NCBI RefSeq assembly: GCF_003675385.1 | Contig: NZ_RCWZ01000002.1 | Coordinates: forward strand, 434,001-498,000 | Reading direction: 5' to 3' | Origin: Mucilaginibacter kameinonensis | Lineage (GTDB): Bacteria > Bacteroidota > Bacteroidia > Sphingobacteriales > Sphingobacteriaceae | DNA length: 64,000 bases | Shown here: positions 43,722-51,681 of the stretch, piece by piece | Layout of the letters: each line of letters starts with the position of its first letter | Position numbering within the stretch: the first letter of the stretch is position 1 | Notes under the pieces: generated by a model | Databases searched by the model: none | What the model saw: only the letters and a program-made list of their open reading frames with translations | What the model was told of the DNA's origin: nothing | Program-made: the position numbers and the translations under genes

Positions 43722-45407
43722 ATGAAAAGAAATCGATATACAATAACAATGCTGGCCCTGGGTACCCTGCTTTATTCATCATGTAAGCACGATTACCTGG
43801 AGGTGCAAACCATTAAGGCCGACATTACCACCGATAAGTTGTACTCAAACTATACCTATGTGCAGCAACAGATGTGGAACACATACAGTTACCTGCCCGA
43901 TGGCATAAGTAATCTTAACCTTGAAGGGGCTACTGATGAAGCGGAAGCTACCAACTCGGTTGATCCTGTACAGGTATTTAACTACGGTACCTGGAACCAG
44001 TACACCAACCCCGACAATGTTTGGGCAACTAATTTTGATGGCATCCGCCAGGCAAATCTTTATCTTAAAAATAAGGACAAGGTTGATATCAACTACATCA
44101 AGGATAAAATTACATCTACAGATTCAACCACTTATTATAACGCCCGCAATAACGTTAAGTTTATGGAAGGCGAGGCCCTGTTTTTAAAGGCCTACTTTTA
44201 CTTTGAGCTGGTAAAACGCTATGGTGGTGTCCCTATTTTTGAGCAGCCGCTTGATTATAATGATCCAAACTCATGGAAAAACGTACAGCGTAATTCGGTT
44301 GATGAATGTATCAAATACATTGCCTCATTGTGTGATAAGGCTGCCGCTATTATCCCGGCTAACCTTTCGCCGTATTCATGGTATGAGTCTGGCCGGGTAA
44401 CCAACGGGGCTATCAAAACCCTGAAGGCTAAAGCCCTGCTTTACGGTGCAAGTCCGCTGTTTACGGCAAATGGTTCAACTACTACCTGGGCTCAGGCTGC
44501 GTCAGCGGCACATGATGTAATTGCAATGGGCAGTTATTCGCTTGATGCTAATTACTCCAACCTTTTTGGCGCCAATAATACTTCATCGGGTGAGGCTATC
44601 TTTTTCCGCAGGTATGGCGCCATGAATCTGATCGAATACAATAACTTCCCTATTGTATTTCAAAACAGTAATGGTAACAGCATTACACCGGCCGAAAACC
44701 TGGTTAGCGATTACGAAGTGCTGGTAAAATCAGGAAGTACCATTACAGGTTCGGTTCCGTTTGACTGGACTAATCCGGCCCATGCTGCTGCTCCTTATAC
44801 TAACCGCGACCCGCGTTTTGCAGCAACTATCGTGTACAATGGTGGGACCTTTAAAGGAACTGCTATCCAAACCTATTTTGGCGGTAACAGTGGTTTACCT
44901 AAGCAAAATGCAACTAAAACAGGTTATTACCTGTCAAAATGGGTTAACCAATCTGTCGATCTCATCAACAATACAACTACCAATCATGCCTGGATGTATT
45001 TCAGATATGCCGATGTTTTGTTAAGCTATGCCGAGGCCATGTTTAATGCTTACGGTCCAAGTGCCGATCCGCAGGGGTATGGCATGACAGCGCTCCAGGC
45101 TATTAACAGGGTAAGGCAGCGTGTGCAGATGCCTGCACTTACAGTGGCCCAGCTAAATCAGCAGGCTATTGAGCATGAGCGTAACGTTGAGTTAAGCTTT
45201 GAAAACAACCGCTTATGGGACGTGCGCAGGTGGAAAAAAGGTGTAAGCTATTTCAGCAAGCCGGTTAACCGTATTGACATAACCAGTGCTGGTGTTTACA
45301 GCGTGAAAAAATTGGAAGACAGGGTATTTACCGCTAAAATGGAGTGGTATCCTATACCGCAGTCAGAGATTTCAAAAACAGGCTGGACACAAAATCCGGG
45401 CTGGTAG
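43722..45407 (+). CDS. Second SusD/RagB family lipoprotein
   Basis: 561 residues. Lipobox LLYSSC (Cys21) then KHDYLEVQ. The SusD helical body is visible, with NRVRQRVQMP and ERNVELSFENNRLWDVRRW near the end and the terminal WTQNPGW. It starts 23 bases after the second SusC and is its presumed ligand-binding lid. It differs clearly from the first SusD, so the two pairs probably bind different ligands or different sizes of one glycan. Confidence 0.92.
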   Translation: MKRNRYTITMLALGTLLYSSCKHDYLEVQTIKADITTDKLYSNYTYVQQQMWNTYSYLPDGISNLNLEGATDEAEATNSVDPVQVFNYGTWNQYTNPDNVWATNFDGIRQANLYLKNKDKVDINYIKDKITSTDSTTYYNARNNVKFMEGEALFLKAYFYFELVKRYGGVPIFEQPLDYNDPNSWKNVQRNSVDECIKYIASLCDKAAAIIPANLSPYSWYESGRVTNGAIKTLKAKALLYGASPLFTANGSTTTWAQAASAAHDVIAMGSYSLDANYSNLFGANNTSSGEAIFFRRYGAMNLIEYNNFPIVFQNSNGNSITPAENLVSDYEVLVKSGSTITGSVPFDWTNPAHAAAPYTNRDPRFAATIVYNGGTFKGTAIQTYFGGNSGLPKQNATKTGYYLSKWVNQSVDLINNTTTNHAWMYFRYADVLLSYAEAMFNAYGPSADPQGYGMTALQAINRVRQRVQMPALTVAQLNQQAIEHERNVELSFENNRLWDVRRWKKGVSYFSKPVNRIDITSAGVYSVKKLEDRVFTAKMEWYPIPQSEISKTGWTQNPGW

Positions 45408-45414
45408 ATACAAG

Positions 45415-45449
45415 CAGCCCCATCGTCTTTAAACCAGGGCGATGGGCTG
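45415..45449 (+). promoter_or_regulatory. Intercistronic hairpin before the glycan-binding lipoprotein gene
   Basis: CAGCCCCATCG (45415-45425) pairs with CGATGGGCTG (45440-45449) with one bulged C. It lies in the 79-bp gap of the operon and may lower or stabilise expression of the following gene. Confidence 0.5.
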
Positions 45450-45486
45450 TTGAATGATTTAAATTAATAATGTAAAAAATATTTTC

Positions 45487-46518
45487 ATGAAAATTAATGC
45501 ATCATTAGTAAAGCTTTCGGCGGCGTGCCTGTTGCTGGGAGTTGCAGGTTGTAAACAGGAGCACCTGAACGGTGTAAAGTCGGACCCTGCCGTAAAAGTA
45601 TACCTGCCTGATTCTGAAAAACCTGATGGTTTGGTTGATGTAATGGCCGGAAGTTCACTTAAGGTTGATAGTACAACAAATACAGTTAATTTTTCCATTC
45701 CGGTTTACCGGGGCGGCGAATCAAACTTTGAAACCCTTACAGTTGATGTAAGTACCGATAATGCGGCCATAGCAGGACTTGTCACAGCGGGTAAATTACC
45801 CGCAAATACGGTTGTCCTTGATCCGGCCGATTTTACATTGGTCGCAAAGGATACTGTGAAGCTGGATAATAACATTATGAAAGGGAGTATCACCCCTAAA
45901 ATAAAAATTGCCAGCCTCAGCAAGTATGATGGTAAAGTAGCAGCCCTGGGTATAAAAATCGCAAACTCATCAAAGCAGGAAGTTAATACCGATATGAATA
46001 AGGCTGTCATTTATTTTACCGTTGCAGACCTGATAGATGCTATTACTCCTAAAACCAATGTGATAGATAATACCAAATGGCAAATTTATCACCGTACGGA
46101 TGGAGTAACATTTAAAGTAAATGCCGATGGCAGTGTACTGGCAACAGGTGGTAACTGGGGGCAGCAAGGTATAGTTCAGGCTGTTGAAGTAAGGGCTAAC
46201 AAAAAGTATAAAATTGATATGACTGTAGCAGGCTCAGGCGCATCCGATTGCTGGTTTGAGGTTTATGTAGGTCAGGCAGTACCTTCTGAAGCGAGTGATT
46301 ACGCAGACGGAGGTACCCGTATCGCGCTGAACACCTGGAACGGCTGCGGCAAATCGCCTTTCAACGGTTTATTGTCGGCAATATCGTGTGCGGGTAGTGG
46401 TAACGTTGTATCGTTTCCTAAAAGCGGTACTGCTTATGTGCTTATCCGTTCGGGCGGCTCGAGCCTGGGTACAACAGGTATCAAGGTCACCAATATTGAT
46501 TTCAGAAGAGTGAATTAA
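45487..46518 (+). CDS. DUF1735-type surface glycan-binding lipoprotein
   Basis: 343 residues. Lipobox LLGVAGC (Cys22). The middle part (about 50-180) with repeated beta strands and TLTVDVSTDNAAIAG resembles DUF1735, common in Bacteroidota SusE/F-position proteins. The C-terminal part (about 195-343) with NTKWQIYHRTDG, WFEVYVGQAVP and a final GIKVTNIDFRRV looks like a carbohydrate-binding beta-sandwich. As last gene of the operon it should sit on the cell surface and help capture the substrate. No enzyme is encoded in this operon. Family call by pattern; the ligand is unknown. Confidence 0.75.
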   Translation: MKINASLVKLSAACLLLGVAGCKQEHLNGVKSDPAVKVYLPDSEKPDGLVDVMAGSSLKVDSTTNTVNFSIPVYRGGESNFETLTVDVSTDNAAIAGLVTAGKLPANTVVLDPADFTLVAKDTVKLDNNIMKGSITPKIKIASLSKYDGKVAALGIKIANSSKQEVNTDMNKAVIYFTVADLIDAITPKTNVIDNTKWQIYHRTDGVTFKVNADGSVLATGGNWGQQGIVQAVEVRANKKYKIDMTVAGSGASDCWFEVYVGQAVPSEASDYADGGTRIALNTWNGCGKSPFNGLLSAISCAGSGNVVSFPKSGTAYVLIRSGGSSLGTTGIKVTNIDFRRVN

Positions 46519-46594
46519 TAAATCTGCAAGAAATAGCCAACCGATTCTCAATAATAAATTGAGATTTAGTTGATTAGTATAAGTTTATACTATG

Positions 46595-46629
46595 AAGCGC
46601 TCCGGGGTGAGATCCGGGGCGCTTTTTTT
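46595..46629 (+). terminator. Strong intrinsic terminator of the first Sus operon
   Basis: An 11-bp GC-rich stem (46595-46605 with 46614-46624, one G-T pair) is followed by a seven-T run at 46623-46629. It closes the operon 77 bases after the last stop codon. Confidence 0.9.
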
Positions 46630-46726
46630 ACGGAAAATGTCGTCTCTATCAGAAGGGAGCTTTTGTGCCCTCAGAGTGTCTCGCACTATCATTTAAATTT
46701 CTATTTTAGTTGCTCTAAACACAAGC

Positions 46727-47695
46727 ATGAAACACTTATATATCGCCATAGCATTAATCTTAATTGCAACTTTTGCAAAGGCTCAGGTAAAACACGTTGA
46801 CAGCTGGACCGACGGCAAGTACGTTACTGTAAATGGGGCGAAGCTATGGGTGGTAACAGTTGGGGAGGGCGATCCGATTGTTTTTATTGCAGGTGGTCCG
46901 GGTGGTACCCATTTGGGGCTGCGTAGTTTTGATTCGCTGGCCAATAATCATCACCAGTTAATTTATTTCGACGCGTTGGGCCGTGGTAAATCTGATTCGG
47001 TTAAGAATGTTACAGAATATAGCCTTGCGCGTGACATTGATGATATAGAAGGCTTGCGTGTAGCTTTAAAATTGGATAAAATCACCGTATTGGGTCATTC
47101 GTATGGTGGGGTGGTAGCACAGGGCTATGCGATTAAATACCCTGCACATTTGAGCCACCTTATTTTGGCCGATACCTTTCACAGTTTTGTAATGTGGCAG
47201 GAAAATGATGATAATTCCAACCATGAAATAAAAACCAACTATCCTGAAGTTTGGGAAAGGCTGATGAAGATCAGGGATGAAGGAGCTGTATCAAGCGATC
47301 GGGATCATCAGGCCATATATAGCGAAGTGCCTTACGGGTTTTTATATGCGTATAACCCCGGCAATTTTGAACCTAAGAAAGGAGTAAGTGTCCGCTATTA
47401 TCCAAATCCGCACTATAGCCAGGTTTACTATCAGATGGTAGGTAAAGACGGCGATTTTATTGTAGGCAGCGATATAGGTACTTTCGATTACCGTAAACAG
47501 CTTAAAGATCTGAAAATGCCGATCCTGATTGTAACCGGCCGCTTTGACCGGGTGGCAACACCGTGGATGGCGGTTAAATACAAAGAGTACTGCCCGCAAG
47601 CGCAATTCGAGATTTTTGAAAAATCGGGCCATAACCCACAGGTTGAAGAGCCGGAAAAAGAATTCGCGGTTATCAACGAGTTTTTGGCTAAGTAA
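46727..47695 (+). CDS. Exported alpha/beta hydrolase (proline iminopeptidase-like)
   Basis: 322 residues. A signal peptide ends near FAKAQ. Oxyanion motif AGGPGGTH, nucleophile elbow GHSYGG (Ser), acid Asp in VTGRFDR and the catalytic His in EKSGHNPQ are all present. The HGGPG-like motif is typical of proline iminopeptidases and related enzymes. It has its own transcript after the Sus terminator. Peptidase or esterase activity is likely; the substrate is unknown. Confidence 0.88.
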   Translation: MKHLYIAIALILIATFAKAQVKHVDSWTDGKYVTVNGAKLWVVTVGEGDPIVFIAGGPGGTHLGLRSFDSLANNHHQLIYFDALGRGKSDSVKNVTEYSLARDIDDIEGLRVALKLDKITVLGHSYGGVVAQGYAIKYPAHLSHLILADTFHSFVMWQENDDNSNHEIKTNYPEVWERLMKIRDEGAVSSDRDHQAIYSEVPYGFLYAYNPGNFEPKKGVSVRYYPNPHYSQVYYQMVGKDGDFIVGSDIGTFDYRKQLKDLKMPILIVTGRFDRVATPWMAVKYKEYCPQAQFEIFEKSGHNPQVEEPEKEFAVINEFLAK

Positions 47696-47703
47696 ATACC
47701 GGT

Positions 47704-48870
47704 TTAACCTGGCTGAGCCGTTCCTCCATTACCGGTATCTACTGCAGGTTTGTCCGCAGGTGACGGCGGAGGCTCATTGCCAACCGTGGTAGAGTCGTGT
47801 TGTTCCGTTGGTTGATCTTTGGTAGGTTCGGTGGCTTTTAAACCTGCATAAGTACCGGCGCTTATCCCCATCATTAACAGAATATTGTTGTCAAAATCGG
47901 CTAACAGGTTTGATGATATTGTTCGTTGGATAAAGATCAACCCAAACAAAACATTGAACATCACATTTTGGAGGCGTTGAATGTTGATGCTGCTCCTGTC
48001 GGACAGGATATCATGAAAAAAGCCTTCGCTGTGCGCTTTGGGATCAATATCTGTTTTAGGTTTCTGATCGTTTTCGATAACCTTGCCCGCGGCCATAGTT
48101 GCGGCACTGATACCCAGGATAGCCAGTAATGAACCCGGAATATCGGGCAGAGCCCCGGTTTCGTTACAGATGTACAGATACGCGCCGGAAAAGATCACGG
48201 TCCAGTATAATAATTGTGTACGGCTGAGGCTGTAGTAAATATTGGCATCGTCTTTTAAAATATTATTCTTCAGGCCCATCGCCAGGAAGCCGGCCATAAC
48301 AACAGCCATTATCCATACCCAAACCCGGTTTATTTTTTGTTTAACCTCAAGCTGGGTTTTGATCAGGCCTTTGGTGATATAGCCATGCGAATCGCCGACC
48401 GAAAAATAGACGGGGATACGGGCCTTATCGATAGATTTGCTGGCTAAAAACTGAACGGCAAGGTTTTGTACAGATTCATCGATCTTAAAATAAATGATCT
48501 TTTCATAGTCGTTACTGCTCCAGAAGGCAGTCTCTCCCACCTTAATGTCATCTACATAAAGTGTTTTAAATGAATCGATAGGCAATTTGGTTTTTATCCT
48601 GATAGCGATGATCTCGTTAAGCCTGGCCGAATCTTTTCGCCCGCTTAAATTAGTAATGCTTAAGATCGAATCGGGGAGGGTGGCAGTTTTAACGGAATCT
48701 GCTTTAATCGGGGCTGTTTTTGTACTGTCGCCTGCTCCTGTCTGGGCAGCGGCGCAAATGGGAATCATCAATATCAACGCGCTTGCTGATAGCTTAATTA
48801 GCCGTTTTTTTAACGACAGGGGAATTAGCGACAGCGACGCCATTAAGGCAAAAACTAATAATAAGGCCAT
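47704..48870 (-). CDS. Uncharacterised membrane protein
   Basis: 388 residues. I do not recognise the family. One or two hydrophobic N-terminal stretches (a later ATG at 48843 would give a normal signal peptide ending at ICAAAQ), a soluble beta-rich periplasmic part (about 45-170) and then about four to five membrane helices: VWIMAVVMAGFLAMG, LYWTVIFSGAYLYICN, LLAILGISAATMAAG, MFNVLFGLIFIQR and LLMMGISAGTYAGL. The last two repeat the ISAxTxAG pattern, which suggests an internal duplication. The C-terminus is Pro/Thr-rich. It converges on the hydrolase gene with 8 bases between stops. Confidence 0.7.
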   Translation of the reverse strand: MALLLVFALMASLSLIPLSLKKRLIKLSASALILMIPICAAAQTGAGDSTKTAPIKADSVKTATLPDSILSITNLSGRKDSARLNEIIAIRIKTKLPIDSFKTLYVDDIKVGETAFWSSNDYEKIIYFKIDESVQNLAVQFLASKSIDKARIPVYFSVGDSHGYITKGLIKTQLEVKQKINRVWVWIMAVVMAGFLAMGLKNNILKDDANIYYSLSRTQLLYWTVIFSGAYLYICNETGALPDIPGSLLAILGISAATMAAGKVIENDQKPKTDIDPKAHSEGFFHDILSDRSSINIQRLQNVMFNVLFGLIFIQRTISSNLLADFDNNILLMMGISAGTYAGLKATEPTKDQPTEQHDSTTVGNEPPPSPADKPAVDTGNGGTAQPG

Positions 48871-49179
48871 GGGTTGGATGATTGTTGCCTACTCTTTGAT
48901 CCCTTTTTCGGCACGCAGGTATTATTGGTAACCAAATTTAACTAATAAATGCACAAAATGAATACCCGGTGGCGGGTATTTTTATTTTAATTATCTGGTA
49001 GTTAGTGTTTTGTGGTGGCGCTTCTTCGCTTTTAGGGGCGGCGACATCTTGTAAAATCTGTGTTGTCGTATAAAATCAGCTACAAAAGGTTAATATATCA
49101 TTACATCGTGCCTTTACTGTGGCGTTATTTTTAGCCGTGCAAATATCGTATTGCATATTACCGGCTAACCATTATCCCG
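48871..49179. other. Intergenic region, 309 bp
   Basis: No gene seen. It separates the divergent membrane protein and GH9 genes and so should hold two promoters. A hairpin with a T-run lies at 48961-48987; TTATTTTTAG near 49125 resembles a weak -7 box for the GH9 gene. Confidence 0.4.
48961..48987 (+). terminator. Hairpin with T-run in a divergent intergenic region
   Basis: AATACCCG (48961-48968) pairs with CGGGTATT (48973-48980), loop GTGG, followed by TTTATTTT. In the plus direction it has the form of an intrinsic terminator although no plus-strand gene precedes it closely. Confidence 0.5.
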
Positions 49180-51678
49180 ATGAGATTTAAATTTACCTTC
49201 ACCGCCATTGTTGCTGCCTGCTGTTCGTTTCCCTTTTTTTTGAATGCCCAGGTTAAACCTGCAGCTAATTTAATGAAGCTTAACGCGCAGGAGTATCTTG
49301 AATATAAGGGTGTAAACGTAATGCTTGCCCATGATTTTTACCCCGAAGGGCATCAGGGTGGCGTAGGCATTATCCAAAACGGACAGCGCGTAGCCACCAA
49401 TGGGGATATCAGGCTTGAACCTACGCCAGGGCAATGGTCGCCCATACCTAAGGTGGGTAAAAGGGTGGTGAACAAAAGCACCGGCGAGGTAAGTGTACGC
49501 ATGGAGTTTCCTAATCCGGATATGAACCGTCATGGCTTTAATCCTATCATTTATCCCGACCTGAATTTTGCTTATAACATCAGGGTAATTCCCGCCGGAA
49601 AAGCCTTTAAAATTATAGTGGATTTAGATAAACCCCTGCCCGATAACTGGATTGGTAAGATTGGTTTTAACCTGGAGCTGTTCCCTGGCATCCTGTTTGG
49701 AAAATCATATTATATGGATAAGCAATTCGGCATTTTCCCCCAACAAGCCAACGGGCAAACCTATACTGATCAGGAAGGGGAGACCCAGGTAATGCCGATG
49801 GCAGAGGGTAAAAAACTTACCATAGTACCCGAAACTGATCTGCAGCGCATGACCATCGAAAACCTTTCGGGCGGTAACATACAACTGCTTGATGGTAGGG
49901 CTAAGCACAATAATGGATGGTTTGTGGTAAGATCATTAGTAGCTAAAGGAGCATCAAAAAATGCTGTAGAATGGCTGGTTACCCCAAACGCCGTAGATGG
50001 TTGGCAATCGGAACCGGTTATACAAATATCTCAGGTGGGATATCACCCTGCACAACAAAAAATAGCGGTTATCGAGTTGGATAAGAATGATAAAAAGGTG
50101 CTGCCCGTATCATTATTAAGAGTAGGCGAAAACGGCGGGTTGATCCCGGCATTAAAAGCCAACCCTACCAACTGGGGCGACTTTTTAAGGTATCACTACC
50201 TGCAATTTGATTTTACAAAGATCACCAAACCGGGTATGTATGTGGTTAAATATGGCAGCTATCAAACGGAGCCGTTCCAGATCAGCACCGACGTATTTAA
50301 GAACGATGTTTGGCAGCCAACGCTTTCATACTTTTTACCTATACAGATGTGCCACATGCGTGTTAACGAAAAATATCGCGTATGGCATGGCCTATGCCAT
50401 ATGGACGATGCCCGGATGGCGCCAATTGATTCCAATCATTTTGATGGCTATATCCAGGGGCACAGCACGCTTAATAAATATAAACCGGGTGATAATGTGC
50501 CTTTTCTTGATCGCGGCGCCTGGCACGATGCCGGTGATTTTGATTTAAGGGTTGAATCGCAGGCCGAAACCGTGCACGGACTTACATTGGCTTACGAGGC
50601 TTTTGATGTAAAGTATGATAATACAACCATCGACCAAAAGAACCACATTGTAGAGATTCATCAACCCGATGGCAAACCGGATATGCTGCAACAGATTGAG
50701 CATGGTTTACTGGCCATAACAGGCGGCTATCAGGCTATGGGGCGTTTTTATCGTGGTGTTATTGAGCCAACCATCAGGCAGTACACAGTTTTGGGTGATG
50801 CCGCTAATATTACCGATAACAAACCTTTTGTAACCAATGCTAATAATACCGATCCCGTATTGAAGACTCCTGCAGCGGCAGATGACAGGTGGGTGTTTAC
50901 AGAAGATAATCCCGGTCGCTCATTGGAAACTGCCGCCGCGCTGGCCGCTGCAAGTCGCGTAATGAAGGGGTATAACGATACACTGGCAACCCAATGCCTG
51001 CAAATAGCGCAGGAGGTTTGGAAAAACACAGCAGATCAAACCTTACGCCATCGTGTTGCTTTAGCCGTTGAGTTATTCATCACCACAAAAAATAAAACGT
51101 ATGCTGATTATTTGGTTAACAATACCGAAGGGATAGCAAGCAACATTGATAACACCGGTTGGCTGGTTGGCCGTACCATGGGTTTGATCAATGATGTAAA
51201 CTATCATGGCAAAATAACCGAAGCGGTCAAAAAACTATATGCAAATATTCAGCAACAAGGGGCTAAAACCCCTTATGGCGTTCCTTACGAGCCCAATATT
51301 TGGGGTGCTGGCTGGGGGATCCAGAATTTTGGCTACAAACAATACTTTTTATACAGCGGTTTTCCGTCGGTTTTCAGCGATACTTATATGCTGCACGCTA
51401 TTGATTTTGTGCTGGGCTGCCATCCTGGTTCTAATACGGCATCGTTTGTATCCGGTGTTGGCGCAAGGTCAATGACTACGGCTTATGGCTTTAACCGGGC
51501 CGATCGCTCTTATATTCCCGGAGGTATTACTTCGGGCACGGCACTTATCCGCCCCGATTTTCCTGAACTGCTTAACTGGCCATATCTGTGGCAACAAGGC
51601 GAATATGTTTTAGGTGGAGGCACCACTGATTACCTGTTCCTGGTTTTAGCAGCCGATCACGTTCTAAATAAAAAGTAA
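49180..51678 (+). CDS. Secreted glycoside hydrolase family 9 enzyme
   Basis: 832 residues. A signal peptide ends near LNAQ. An N-terminal region of about 250 residues of unclear fold comes first, then the CelD_N Ig-like domain (about 280-370; QISQVGYHPAQQK at its start) and the GH9 (alpha/alpha)6 barrel. The catalytic-base motif WHDAGDFD is at 448-455 (Asp450 and Asp453), and the acid Glu is probably Glu808 in GEYVLGGG near the C-terminus. GH9 enzymes invert beta-1,4-glucan or related linkages; some are exo-glucosaminidases. The epimerase gene follows 3 bases later, so the two act together. The exact substrate is not decided by sequence. Confidence 0.9.
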   Translation: MRFKFTFTAIVAACCSFPFFLNAQVKPAANLMKLNAQEYLEYKGVNVMLAHDFYPEGHQGGVGIIQNGQRVATNGDIRLEPTPGQWSPIPKVGKRVVNKSTGEVSVRMEFPNPDMNRHGFNPIIYPDLNFAYNIRVIPAGKAFKIIVDLDKPLPDNWIGKIGFNLELFPGILFGKSYYMDKQFGIFPQQANGQTYTDQEGETQVMPMAEGKKLTIVPETDLQRMTIENLSGGNIQLLDGRAKHNNGWFVVRSLVAKGASKNAVEWLVTPNAVDGWQSEPVIQISQVGYHPAQQKIAVIELDKNDKKVLPVSLLRVGENGGLIPALKANPTNWGDFLRYHYLQFDFTKITKPGMYVVKYGSYQTEPFQISTDVFKNDVWQPTLSYFLPIQMCHMRVNEKYRVWHGLCHMDDARMAPIDSNHFDGYIQGHSTLNKYKPGDNVPFLDRGAWHDAGDFDLRVESQAETVHGLTLAYEAFDVKYDNTTIDQKNHIVEIHQPDGKPDMLQQIEHGLLAITGGYQAMGRFYRGVIEPTIRQYTVLGDAANITDNKPFVTNANNTDPVLKTPAAADDRWVFTEDNPGRSLETAAALAAASRVMKGYNDTLATQCLQIAQEVWKNTADQTLRHRVALAVELFITTKNKTYADYLVNNTEGIASNIDNTGWLVGRTMGLINDVNYHGKITEAVKKLYANIQQQGAKTPYGVPYEPNIWGAGWGIQNFGYKQYFLYSGFPSVFSDTYMLHAIDFVLGCHPGSNTASFVSGVGARSMTTAYGFNRADRSYIPGGITSGTALIRPDFPELLNWPYLWQQGEYVLGGGTTDYLFLVLAADHVLNKK

Positions 51679-51681
51679 GTT

